Below are positions 28,201-36,650 of a DNA stretch of 64,000 bases, piece by piece. Numbering within the stretch: the stretch's first letter is position 1; each line of letters starts with the position of its first letter. Under the pieces are notes generated by a model. It ran no database searches and had not been told where the DNA came from. It worked only from the letters and a program-made list of their open reading frames with translations. The DNA lies in the NCBI GenBank assembly GCA_028829895.1, contig CM054182.1:36154879-36218878 (forward strand), written 5' to 3'. Both the position numbers and the translations under genes were made by a program. Source of the DNA: Sinotaia quadrata (Eukaryota > Mollusca > Gastropoda > Architaenioglossa > Viviparidae).

Positions 28201-28286
28201 TCAAATGGTTTGTCTCATGTCATGTTTTGTTTGTTTTTTAGGACAAGAGAACAAAGAATACAACAGCCACAGCCACAGCCACATGA
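4164..28286 (+). CDS. TCF20/RAI1-like nuclear chromatin-associated protein (3' seven coding exons; N-terminus missing)
   Basis: Joined exons are 4164-4271, 5130-5230, 7142-7633, 9156-13385, 17264-17357, 25180-25229 and 28242-28286. Reading phase is kept across every junction, giving about 1,706 residues; numbering here starts at the first split codon. The N-terminal third is rich in Gln, Ser, Pro, Gly and Tyr. An acidic patch lies near 1044-1066. Basic, NLS or AT-hook-like blocks lie near 1214-1245 and 1385-1412. A motif FTPFIRVE then VIVIN corresponds to the conserved stretch before the zinc finger in TCF20 and RAI1. The C-terminal extended PHD starts with CALC (C1527, C1530) and GDLFGPYY, closes its first zinc site with HEDC (H1613, C1616), and continues with C1645, C1648, C1657, C1662, H1667, C1670, C1687 and H1690. 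Vertebrate TCF20 and RAI1 are nuclear transcriptional regulators that bind nucleosomes. The function here is inferred from homology. The start codon is not in view. Confidence 0.88.
4272..5129 (+). other. intron between first and second visible exons
   Basis: This 858-base AT-rich intron has a GTATAT donor and a TTCTTAAAG acceptor. It contains a direct repeat of ATTATCCACTTTATTTTTTG at about 4800-4855 and a member of a dispersed repeat (4761-4915, listed separately). No coding sequence is seen. Confidence 0.7.
4761..4915 (+). repeat. dispersed repeat copy A
   Basis: This stretch shares an ordered series of words with 29501-29640: TAAGCC(C)TGTTA, AACATGTAAAATA, CCACTTTATTTTTT, ACAAAATGGTACACTT and CCAGA.AAT, followed in both by a G-rich run. 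Colinearity over about 150 bp points to two diverged copies of one element. In this copy the CCACTTTATTTTTTG word is itself duplicated. The class is unknown, and no terminal inverted repeats are obvious. Confidence 0.6.
5130..5230 (+). CDS. TCF20/RAI1-like gene, second visible coding exon
   Basis: The acceptor TTCTTAAAG ends at 5129 and the donor is TTG|GTAAGAG after 5230. The exon enters by completing a Gly codon and leaves in phase 0. It encodes a Tyr/Gly/Ser-rich stretch (NQYPEDYSGYGQTGNS), which recalls the Tyr-rich N-termini of TCF20 and RAI1. The end of the exon and its splice donor are duplicated in tandem just downstream (5274-5322). Confidence 0.8.
5220..5322 (+). repeat. 53-bp tandem duplication spanning the exon end and 5' splice site
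   Basis: The unit beginning TGCTAATTTGGTAAGAGG at 5221 recurs at 5274. The match extends through AATTAATTGAACATT..TGTGTATGG with only a few changes. The copy therefore contains a second identical donor context (TTG|GTAAGAGG) after 5283. Use of the second donor would add 53 bases and shift the frame, with a stop close by if read through. Confidence 0.9.
5231..7141 (+). other. intron between second and third visible exons
   Basis: This 1.9-kb intron begins with the duplicated donor. The section from about 5321 to 6130 is less AT-monotonous than its surroundings. It includes an 8-base C run at 5522-5530 and phrases such as TTTTGGAGCTCTAGCTTTAA, and may be an old repeat of unknown class. No protein homology is recognised on either strand. 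Confidence 0.55.
7142..7633 (+). CDS. TCF20/RAI1-like gene, third visible coding exon (Gln/Gly-rich)
   Basis: The acceptor CATTTTTAG ends at 7141 and the donor is ACG|GTCAGT after 7633; both ends are in phase 0. The exon encodes 164 residues, residues 70-233 of the joined protein. It is strongly enriched in Gln, Gly, Ser, Ala, Tyr and His, with short polyglutamine runs (HQQQ, AQQQQ) and a PPPPHHH run. Low-complexity, presumably disordered sequence of this kind is usual for the N-terminal half of TCF20 and RAI1. Confidence 0.85.
7634..9155 (+). other. intron before the giant exon
   Basis: This 1.5-kb intron is AT-rich with no recognised coding sequence. The part at about 7738-7900 (ACGTCTATGCTTTCCGTAGC and CCAAGTCTTCCACGGCC) is more complex than the rest and could be a short interspersed repeat. 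I could not assign it. Confidence 0.55.
9150..9163 (+). promoter_or_regulatory. tandem splice acceptor (two AGs six bases apart)
   Basis: The intron end reads TTTTTTCTACGCAG|GTACAG|GTGCC. Both AGs leave the reading frame open; choosing the second removes two residues (Val-Gln). The first AG directly follows the pyrimidine tract and is the expected main site. Confidence 0.55.
9156..13385 (+). CDS. TCF20/RAI1-like gene, 4.2-kb giant exon with first half of extended PHD
   Basis: The exon is 1,410 codons without a stop, entering and leaving in phase 0 (donor ACG|GTAAGC). It carries residues 234-1643. These comprise a Ser/Pro/Gln-rich start, a long Ser/Asn/Lys-rich middle, the acidic patch SENEDFDLSDGLDFGYD, two basic blocks (around GKKKRVRKRRT and EIRRRRRRTLKNYRKNKKK), FTPFIRVEGKK, and the first zinc site of the extended PHD (CALC ... 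HEDC). VKSDP occurs twice (1004, 1323) and VKSE once (1376), matching the Psi-K-x-D/E form of SUMO acceptor sites. A single giant exon holding most of the protein is also the arrangement in human RAI1 and TCF20. The acceptor could be after 9155 or after 9161. Confidence 0.93.
13386..17263 (+). other. intron splitting the extended PHD finger
   Basis: This 3.9-kb AT-rich intron runs between the two zinc-binding halves of the extended PHD. No coding sequence or clear mobile element is seen. The open frame that continues past 13385 into the intron is read-through with Phe/Leu-rich, polypyrimidine-like content. Confidence 0.65.
17264..17357 (+). CDS. TCF20/RAI1-like gene, exon with second half of extended PHD (part 1)
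   Basis: The acceptor TTTTTTGTTTCAG ends at 17263 and the donor is AAGG|GTTTGT after 17357. The exon begins in phase 0 and leaves after codon position 1. It encodes residues 1644-1674 and the start of 1675. It supplies CAYC, then GC....GC, then HFVC, which are six of the eight zinc ligands of an atypical PHD (C4HC2H order). The wording CRETGAMVGC...GC matches the TCF20/RAI1 phrase C.EAGAT.GC...GC. Confidence 0.92.
20643..20697 (+). repeat. two-copy A-run/T-run repeat
   Basis: The unit CACA(G)A(9-10)T(6-7)GTAAGT occurs twice head to tail. Each copy is also an A-run followed by a T-run, so each can fold on itself. Confidence 0.7.
21055..22131 (-). pseudogene. decayed multicopy cysteine-rich invertebrate protein gene, internally deleted
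   Basis: Minus-strand fragments in different frames line up in order with a protein family that I recall as an uncharacterised multicopy predicted protein in many invertebrates. 22131-21960 gives DVFCYICGEYT...YFGIKLGEQDK. 21970-21785 gives VCKTCTENLRHW, CGIPMVWREPTNH and DCYFC. About 21770-21600 gives HFDEIPVPVPGEL and KELNDLVHDLSLS in mixed frames. 21593-21360 gives ITFYRNRRKEYLSFFS and LVYCTDIAQLLHKLG. 21384-21060 gives NYAEHVANMLTAFKNLGCNM, FSDEQGERFHQD-like text, and a C-terminal tail after an in-frame stop. Paired CxxC motifs suggest zinc binding near the N-terminus. The join after EDWRL at about 21385 fuses the N-terminal part to the C-terminal part. I estimate some 200 residues of the recalled family are missing. 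There are several frameshifts and stops. The function is unknown to me; a transposon origin is possible. Confidence 0.7.
23602..23625. repeat. AT/AC microsatellite
   Basis: A short run of ATATAT then ACACAC lies inside the large intron. Confidence 0.8.
24252..25078 (+). mobile_element. possible piggyBac-type non-autonomous element
   Basis: The left edge reads TTAA-CCCTTTGCTGAAC and the right edge, on the minus strand, reads TTAA-CTCTTTAAATTGC. Both have TTAA followed by a CYCTTT start, as is usual for piggyBac-family ends. The interval is 827 bp. Around 24420-24510 the + strand gives an acidic stretch (SSFNLGTDFDD before a stop), which weakly recalls the acidic N-terminus of piggyBac transposases. 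Beyond the first eight or so bases the ends diverge, so this is tentative. Confidence 0.35.
25180..25229 (+). CDS. TCF20/RAI1-like gene, exon with last PHD zinc ligands
   Basis: The acceptor TTCATTATAG ends at 25179 and the donor is AAG|GTAAGT after 25229. Two bases complete a Gly codon and the exon ends in phase 0. It encodes CFLDIENFSMLCPKHK, whose CPKH supplies the last Cys and His of the PHD. TCF20 and RAI1 have ENFS...CPKHK at the same place, which makes the assignment of this 50-base exon secure. Confidence 0.93.
25230..28241 (+). other. intron before the terminal coding exon
   Basis: A 3.0-kb AT-rich intron with a strong GTAAGT donor. I see no coding sequence, repeat family or mobile element in it. 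Confidence 0.65.
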
Positions 28287-28298
28287 CAATAACCCCAG
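28242..28298 (+). CDS. TCF20/RAI1-like gene, candidate terminal coding exon and 3'UTR start
   Basis: The acceptor TTTGTTTTTTAG ends at 28241. In phase it encodes 14 residues (DKRTKNTTATATAT) and stops with TGA at 28284-28286. The Thr-Ala tail comes from a (GCCACA)3 run. A donor-like CCCCAG|GTTTGT after 28298 would splice to the acceptor at 30653, leaving only 12 bases between stop and junction, which is not expected to trigger nonsense-mediated decay. If this exon is skipped, 25229 joins 30654 in phase and gives a different tail. Confidence 0.65.
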
Positions 28299-28469
28299 GT
28301 TTGTTATCAGAACTTTAAGTAACTGTGCTATGCACTTCTAAGCAATCATATTTTGTGCTATTATAGAAGTTCATTAACAGTAACCTCAAGTTTTATGCCA
28401 CAGTATGCGCTTTTATGACTGAAAGTCTGTTAAAGCTATACGTCAGTGACTGTAACTAGATTTTATCAT

Positions 28470-28540
28470 AATACAGTCGAACCCACATATCTCGACCTCG
28501 GTTAACTTGCCAACCCTGCTATGTCGACGTTTTTGAAGTG
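28470..28540 (+). mobile_element. Tigger/pogo-like terminal sequence
   Basis: The stretch TACAGTCGAACCCACATATC followed by TCGACCTCGG resembles the CAGT(C/A)GAACC...ATCTCGA ends that I associate with Tigger/pogo-like elements. A related fragment lies at about 686-745. The other end of an element was not located, so this may be a solo end or a decayed copy. Confidence 0.4.
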
Positions 28541-29500
28541 GAACTGCCAAATTTCCTCTTTGTCTTAGCATTTTCTCATTGGTTATGTTTTACATATTAA
28601 TTCATTATTTTCAGAAATATTTAGCTTTAGGAAAACTAATTTGACTTTGTTTTCTCTTTATCACATTACAACAGAATTAATAAATGTATAAATATAAAAT
28701 AATGATGATAATATCACAAACTACTTCTTATATTTTTTCAAAGGGCCATATTCTGGAAAGATTGCTCTCACGTCATTTCATCTTGGTGTAATGAGTTTTA
28801 AGTACCAAATAAGAAAAATAACTTGTATTTCCCATTCATGTCACATGGTTGCAACAGTGAAGGGGGAAAATTTCAGAATATTTGACATTTCAAAACAGCT
28901 AAGGTTTTCGATAATCAATATTTTATTATTGATTAGCATTGTAAATAGCTTACATATTTATGTATATATCCTTGTGAGGTTTTTTTGCATTTAAAGTTTC
29001 ACATAGCTGTGTGTATGTTTTAAACCTAAGCAAATAAGGATAGAAAAGCCTGTGGATTACATTCAAGAATAGAAATATCTTTCTTAGGCTTATTATTATT
29101 TTAGAAAACATTATATTTAAATAGATACTCTGTTTATTATTTAATATTATCTTTGCAGCATAATTCAAAAATACTTTTTAATGTTGAGAAAAATAGAGCT
29201 TCTTTTATGATGGCTGATAATTTTGTTAATACGGTTTCCATGTTGTGAAGTTGTAGTTTTATACCTTATTTTAAATTAAAATTTAACCAGATAATAGAAG
29301 TTTAGATTAATAAAGAAAATATATTCATTGTACTGAGATAATTATATTGTTCATTTTAAAATCTTTTCTGGTAAAGAAAAATCTTTTTTCTGGTAAAATC
29401 TTACTTTCTAGGTTTTCAACAGAATATATGCTTTTTACAGGTTTCAAACTCTTATAACATCAGCATTTTTATAATTTTTATCTATGTTTTTGTGTGAGCA

Positions 29501-29640
29501 TAAGCCTGTTAAAAATGTTATACACTTTAACATGTAAAATAATTAGATTTAACCCACTTTATTTTTTACATTTCATGTAACAAAATGGTACACTTCCCCA
29601 GAGAATGACTATATATGTGTGTGTTAGGGAGGTTGTTGTC
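29501..29640 (+). repeat. dispersed repeat copy B
   Basis: Colinear with copy A at 4761-4915 (shared words TAAGCCTGTTA, AACATGTAAAATA, CCACTTTATTTTTT and ACAAAATGGTACACTT), with an insertion or deletion in the middle. Both copies are in the same orientation in introns of the same gene. Confidence 0.6.
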
Positions 29641-30337
29641 ACATTCTCTTAATGCTCCCGAAAGGCTGTTAAAGCTGTTCTTGTGCTACCTTATAATAGT
29701 GTTTTCTAGTTAATAATAATATGTGAAACTTGTTCACTGATTGTGATTGAAAAACTAGAGTTTATATTTATGCTAATATATACATTTTTAAAAATGTATC
29801 CAATAGAGTACATTGGATGGTTTGAGTTTTGCAAGATTTTCTAAATATGCATTAAAATGCATAATTTTAATTAGTTTATCTGTGTATGTCCTTTGTGATT
29901 ATTTAATATTTTGTTAACCTGAAACTTATCTCAGATTAGTTTAATGTTTTTTTATTTTTTGTATAACTAGCATAAATAGAAAAAGAAATACACACATGAT
30001 GCTAATATAGTATAAACCATTTTTATCAATTGATACCTCTTTGAAATATTATCTTACAGCATTTGTTCTTTAGCTATTGAATTGTGGAGATTTAAAAATA
30101 TATATTATATCTATATATATAATTCGGAATACTTTTATTTGATAGACAAGTTTCAACCGTGTAATCATTGATTTTCTTTTTGTTATGGGGGGGACTGTGT
30201 AAACTTAATTTAATGAATTTGTTTAATAAGAAGCGTTGCAGCTGAAAGAAACTAAGAAAATTTACAAAACATCAAGAAACATTTAAAGCATCAAGCCTTT
30301 TAAAAATTACAACCTAAGACCATAACATTTTGCTGAT

Positions 30338-30560
30338 CATTTGCATTAAATAATCAGCTTCACTCTTCATTGTGTTAAATTCAAACACAAATTTATAGTT
30401 TGCTAATATATAGAAATGAAACGTTTCATTTGCATTAAATAATCAGTTTCACTCTTCATTGTTTAAATTCAAACACAAATTTATAGTTTGCTATATAGAA
30501 ATGAAACGTTTCATTTGCATTAAATAATCAGCTTCACTGTGTTAAATTCATAAATTGTGA
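30338..30560 (+). repeat. 85-88 bp tandem repeat, about 2.6 copies
   Basis: The phrase TCATTTGCATTAAATAATCA begins at 30338, 30426 and 30511. The units share CACTCTTCATTG, AAATTCAAACACAAATTTAT and GAAATGAAACGTTTCATT. The last copy is truncated. The array sits less than 100 bases before the acceptor at 30653. The TGAAACGTTTCA at unit ends is a 12-base perfect palindrome. Confidence 0.9.
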
Positions 30561-30653
30561 ATCATTTGCCTGCAGTCATTTACATAAATCATTGTATAAA
30601 GACAATTTTCTTTATTCCATTTTTAATATCCTACTTTCTTCTTTTAATTTCAG

Positions 30654-30815
30654 ATCCTCCTTCAGTTTGAAAAGCCTGTGATTCCTTCAAGTTAACACAA
30701 AAATGAACATTGGCCAGTTGTATATTTCCCAAACTTTGGTTGCCCTTCTGTTTGTAACTTTCTTTATGACATCTTGATACAGTTCTCTTAATAAATTTAC
30801 TCAAAACACTTTAAA
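30654..30815 (+). other. probable last exon (3'UTR, or alternative C-terminus)
   Basis: The acceptor is strong (CTTCTTTTAATTTCAG ending at 30653). Spliced from 28298 it is 3'UTR. Spliced directly from 25229 it reads in frame as ILLQFEKPVIPSS and then TAA at 30693-30695, an alternative 13-residue tail. The poly(A) signal AATAAA at 30790-30795 suggests an end near 30.81 kb. The end coordinate is estimated. Confidence 0.5.
30790..30795 (+). terminator. poly(A) signal (proximal)
   Basis: AATAAA within CTTAATAAATTTACTC lies 137 bases into the putative last exon. A second AATAAA is at 30815-30820. Confidence 0.5.
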
Positions 30816-30825
30816 ATAAAAAACT

Positions 30826-30851
30826 ATTATATATATATATATATATATATA
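30826..30851. repeat. (AT)n microsatellite
   Basis: An uninterrupted AT run of about 13 units lies just downstream of the proximal poly(A) signals. Confidence 0.95.
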
Positions 30852-31229
30852 CCATGTTGGATTTTAATCTTCATCTAAATGACAATACATACATACACTG
30901 CATAAGTGACCTAATGGATGTGTGCATAATTTGTGTCTAAGAGTATTCATTGTCTCTATGTAAACAGTTGTTGGGTTGTTCTGTTGTGATTTAAAATTAG
31001 GTTTAAAAATATATGTATAACTTTGATATAGATATTTATATGGAGTAAAATTAGTTTGATAATAAATATATTTGAAAAAGAATGCTTTCAGGTAGGAAAA
31101 TGAAAGGCAAGATACATTTGATTTTCTTATTTTAATGGCATTTTTCTTTTTTTTCTTTTTTTAACAAAACTACTGTGCCTCCAAAGACTGTTTAATATTT
31201 ATTTAATTGTAGCATAATTGCTAGAATAT

Positions 31230-31306
31230 TAGCTCACCTTGGGGATGGGGTTATAATTTAAAATATTAGTAGTACATATAAGATTCATCAATTCTTAGGT
31301 GAGCTA
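31230..31306. repeat. 10-bp inverted repeat
   Basis: TAGCTCACCT at 31230-31239 and its exact reverse complement AGGTGAGCTA at 31297-31306 are separated by 57 bases. It could be a stem in a 3'UTR or the ends of a very small decayed element. Confidence 0.6.
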
Positions 31307-34300
31307 TTTTTTAATTTTGTTAGCCTCATCTCCCATTTGATTATTATTAAAAGGACCTGATTTTAGGCAATGATGTCCGGAAAAAATGTTTGTAGTTGAT
31401 GATTGTTTTCTTTAACACACATTTATAAATTGGGCAGCATGCTTAAACCCACCGAACTATCACATTTTATGTGCTAATTCTTTATAAAATAATGTTCTGA
31501 TAAGGTGAAATCTTTTTCAAAATAATACCTCATCTGCTGAGACTTTTTTTATACTTATGAAAAAGCTGCCTTTCTGCTGTAACAGAATTTGAGTGTTTGA
31601 AGTGGTATGTTTAATGTTCTTTAAATTGGAGATTTGTATTTATTTATTTGAGACTTTTTCTTGCTAACAGCTTGCATATAATTATTTTGAGTTTGGGCTT
31701 AGTCACAGTTCTGTTAAGTGATATAGTTAAAGCATTATGCATAAAACGTGGCAATCTAATGTTGGTTTGGTGATTGGTTTTATAGTGTTTCCATCTCTTC
31801 CCCAGGATTTTTCTTCATATACTTATGTACTTTCAAACTAGACCTTTTTTTAGATGAAATTTTTTTTAATCTTATTATTTTGAGCTAAGTACCAGGGGTT
31901 GGTTGTAATTTTGAGAACTTCTCATAGCTGACCAGTGATAACATTACAAAAATTGTGCTATTTAAAATATATGTTTTAGAACTGTATATAGGTGACACAT
32001 ACACTACATTTCAAAGTATGCTGTCAAAAGTATTTTTAAAATGCATAGGTGATAAGAGATAGCTTACATTACAAAACCTGTCAGTAGTGTCACACATGAA
32101 GATGTGTGTCTGATTCTGAGGACAGTGAATTACAAAAAAATAGAGCATATGTTTTCTTTAAAGATTCATAGAGAGGAGACATTTTTGTTTTTCTTCCATT
32201 GGAAGCAGTTATGGGTTTATTTAATCGATTTTATCTTGAGCAACCAAAATTTGAGGTACCCTACTTTTTCATGTTTTGAACTCCCTTCTTATTCAATTCA
32301 GAAAAATCATTGAATATGTGTGTTGTACAAGGGGCAGTAGAAGGGTAAATCCAGCTTTGTGAAGAAGATTGGAAAATGGCATCACATTTGCAGTTTTTTA
32401 TTTGTCCGATATTGCTCTTAGTTTTCAGAGTAATATTTTCAGCTGTAGCAGTCAAAGACATACCATCAAAATCTATTTAATAAAAGCTATTATTGGTATA
32501 TTTTAGTACAAAATTTAATACACAAGAAACTATTATTTTTATTAGCAGTAAACCAGTAACTATTATCATTTTAGCATTGAGTGAAAAATATGACCACCTC
32601 TAAAATTGTAATGAATTATTATGCATTGCATAGAAGTTTCTTAATGTCTTAGCAATTTTTTTAGAATTCATGCTTTTTGCGTAGTATTTTCTTATTCTCT
32701 TCTGCAATTTCTGCATCTGATCCTGTTAACTTCTGTTGCTGGTTAGTAAAACTATCAAATGATTACAATGACCTGATTTGGGATTTTTACTACAGTAAGT
32801 TAAAGGTGAACACAATTACAAATTCTGATAGTAACACGATAGATATATGTATATAATAATTTATTTTCTTTATAAATGAAGATCTGGAATTAATAAATAA
32901 ACCAAGGAAATTGTTGCACTGTATCTGCATTTAAATATATATGGGATTCCCCAGAAAACATTATGATTGTGTCTAACAAGTTGCAGATTTCTAATGCAGG
33001 GACTTTTTTGGTCCAAACTGGAATGACAGCTTGATTAATCCTTACAATTGGCAATACATTGGAAAATCTAATATGATCATTGAACATCCTATCTTTTTTT
33101 CCTGGTAGTTCTGAGCCATCTGAAATCATTATTTATGTTGGTAGTGCTTTGCAGCAGTTTTTTTAGACCATTGGTTAATTTCAGATTTAATTCAGTTTAT
33201 TTCTTTTCTTAAACTGCTTTGGTTTTCAGTTGAAAATTTGATTTTCTTCAATAATTTAAAAATTAAAAACAAAAAATCCTTAAAAACCTTTACTACTAAC
33301 AATTTACTAAAACACATGATCAGTAAATATTAAGTTAGGATGTAACTGAATAATGAGTGAAAGAAATTTATTAAAATTTCACTATTTCTTCTTACACTTT
33401 GATAACTTAATCTTTAGTGATGAATTGCTTTTAAGAATAATTGGATCATGTAAAGACTGTTGGAATGTAACCATATCAAGTCTGAGTAAGAGGTGATTGC
33501 ATGTGGCTGGCCACACGGTGCTTCTATTCATGTTATTTCATTATATTCTGGTTGTGCTGTGCTACCATTTTTTTTAATTTTTTATTTGTGGCCTTTTTGT
33601 GGAAATATATTTATACATTCAGGTTGTTTTTACTGTTATGAATTTTGTCTTCTTTGGTTTGGCATTATTAATTGACGTTTTGATTGATTTTATTTATTTT
33701 TTTTATTAATAACCGCCACATTTGTTGTTTTTTTTTCTTTACCAAACTTACATTTAACAAAAAATTTAACAGCAACTATTAGCAAATTTTAACTTTTTTA
33801 TAATTAGTTTTGTAATTCTCTTCTATAATATTTATGCAGTGTTAGTGTAGCATAGAGATCTTTTGTTTTCTGGAACAATTTTTTCTTCCCCAGTCCTCCA
33901 TAATAAGAATTACCCAGAGCACTATAAGCTCATCCACCATATTTCTTCATTCACACACCTAGAGTTTTAGAATATCTCAACTTGAATGGAAACTATTTTG
34001 CTTAGATCTTTATCTGATTTTTTGTTAGTGCCAATGTGTTTATAAGTTGTCATATGTGTATTCAGGTTAAATATTATTTTGGTGTTAACAAATCACAGTT
34101 TGTAATACATAGTTAAGACAGATCTAATTTTAATTCAGTAGATGGGAGATAATTAGTTTAATAAGAATTCATTCTATGATTTTTTGTTGTGTTGATTATA
34201 TTAATAGAAAGCAACACATGCTTAGTGACCACAGACCTGCCAGTCCTCAAGGATTTGCCATGAATGAACAAAATTCACAGATTTCTGAAGAATTGAGTTT

Positions 34301-35799
34301 TAAAACAAAAATGACTGGATCTATAGCCCATGAAAATTAGTAACATTTGAAGATGTCTTATAATTTTTTAGCACCCTATGAATTTCTGGATGTGGCATAC
34401 CTAATGCAATTTAATTTTTTTTTTTAATTTGTGTTGCAATACTCCAATTACAACATTTTATGAAAGTCCTTCATGTATTGTGTGTTGAGATGGAAAAGGG
34501 GAGGGAAAGCTCATGTGAATTAAATATCATGAAATGGAAGAGATAGGTCAAGCATTCTTTTGCTCTCTTTTCAAAAGATAAACTTTAAAATAACCTGAAA
34601 CATTTAAAGGATGTTATGAGTTAAAAGACTGCTTTTTACCACATAATTTCATTAAAAGTCTTTGAATTTGACGTGAATAATTCGGCTTATAAATAAGTAC
34701 GTAAGGTACATCTTCTGAAGGATGTGCATTTGTTTATATTTTTATTTGTCATAGTTAAGGGACTGTCATAAATGGTTCAAAATACCTAAGTTCAGTATAT
34801 CCTGGCTACATTAACGTGGGCAGAAATTTCTTGCTGTGCAACTAATAATAAATATAGTACAAGATAGCTAGAAATATGTTAGCTAGGCATCTAAATTTTT
34901 AAATAGATACCCAAATTTAATTATCAGGCTTAAACATTTTGGCTTGCTGCATTGATGATATTTAAAAATACAAATAAAACATGTATCAGTTTAAGATTTT
35001 GATTGCTGAATATGGCTGTAATTAGATCCCAGAAGTAGAAGTTGTTAAATAATATAAATTTTGTTGGAGTTTATCAGTCTTAATTACTTGTAGACTGTGC
35101 ATTTGGTTGTTCTGAAGGGTTTTCCCAATCACTTTTGAAAGCATATGCTTAGGTGTTGATCAGATTTACAATGCAGCATATTTAACTTGTAAAAAATGTA
35201 CTCAAACAACATAAAAAAATAGCCTTGAAAAGTGAAGTTTCTTCTTTTCTTTTTTTATTTTCTAAATTAAAAAACTGCGAAAACAACAAATTTTTAAACT
35301 ATACAACACTGGTTTCTAGACCTAGAAAAATCACACTTTTAAAATTGTTTTGATCCTTAATGTTTTGCAGAGTGATTCATTATTAAAAATTAGTAGTGGT
35401 AATTATTCTGCTTATGATCTGATTTTAAGTTTAACCATGCTAGCAAAGCTAGTTTCTCATTTTCTGGGCATCAGAGCAATGACAGCTTCATTTAAACTAG
35501 TTCATAAAAGTTGAATCATCAGATTAAAGGTATGCTCAAAGTCTTATCCATTTCTAATTGTAGTTATGAGTATATGCTCCTGTTATTCTACCATTACTGT
35601 TTTTTAAATTCAGGATGGCAGTGCATTGAGGGGTATTCTAAGATGCTTAGCAATTTTGTTTGGGGTTTTTTGCATAATTTTGTGTGTACAATACTGTATC
35701 TATTAAATAACTTGTAAAAGAAATTTGCCATAGTACTTTTTACTACATGTTTTGGACATGTGAATCAAGTAGTTGATCAGAGTTTATAACATGCATGTG

Positions 35800-35800
<1 letters not shown>

Positions 35801-35855
<55 letters not shown>

Positions 35856-35865
35856 GATAGATAGT
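35801..35865. repeat. compound (CA)n(TA)n(GATA)n microsatellite
   Basis: About 20 CA units are followed by TA units and three TAGA/GATA units. Confidence 0.97.
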
Positions 35866-36585
35866 AGTGTGATCACTCTAAGTTTTTCCTGTGCATTCCA
35901 CATATTCATCAACTTCATATTTGGGCCAACATATAATTTCTCCTCTTGAAATCAGTCAGGTATACCTTATGGTAAATTTACATATAGAGTATGTCCATTT
36001 TTCAGACAATTTTATTTATTTATTTTTTAAATCAAAATAAAATTGATTGCATGCTCTGTTTATTTTATTCAGCCTGAACAGTTATCTAAAGTGCATTTCA
36101 TTTTAGTGCTTCTTGGACCTTATCAGGAGATCAAAACAAATTTTCACATTCCACGTTTTTTCTTAGAAATTTTTAAACATTAATTTAAAAGAAGGATAAA
36201 AAAAAACCTTACTAATGTCATAAGAGTGAAAATACGGTATGCCAATGCATAAAATGAGATTCACTTACCTGCTGTTTCTGTTTCAAACCTTGCCTTCTGA
36301 TTGGTTGGGAGGTAATCAACCTATTGTGAATTTGTAATTAAGATCTGCCTATGGCTCCTTGAATGTTTAGCTTACTCTTTAGAACACAAATCATATATTT
36401 GATTATATGCTGTACATTTAGATTGTTAGATACTGTAAAAATATTTGATAAAATCAAAAACTTCAATATAAGCAAGTTCTGTAGGTCAGAGTCATTTTTG
36501 TATATTGGTGTAATTGTTGGCACTGAAGAATACTATTCAACGAAAGCAGATTTTGATGATCTGAGTTTGATGTGATGAGATTGCA

Positions 36586-36650
36586 GTGTGTGTGTATGTA
36601 TATATATATATACACACATACATACACACATATACACACACTCATGCACA
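36586..36650. repeat. self-complementary (TG)n(TA)n(CA)n microsatellite
   Basis: TG repeats run into TA repeats and then CA repeats, so the two flanks are reverse complements and the whole can fold into a hairpin. The open frames across it are artefacts. Confidence 0.95.

Larger units (their letters stand above)
28299..30653 (+). other. probable 3'UTR intron with repeat fragments
   Basis: The 2.4-kb interval lies between a GTTTGT donor and a strong pyrimidine-rich acceptor (CTTCTTTTAATTTCAG). It holds a Tigger-like terminal sequence (28470-28540), dispersed repeat copy B (29501-29640) and a three-copy tandem repeat next to the acceptor (30338-30560). Confidence 0.55.
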
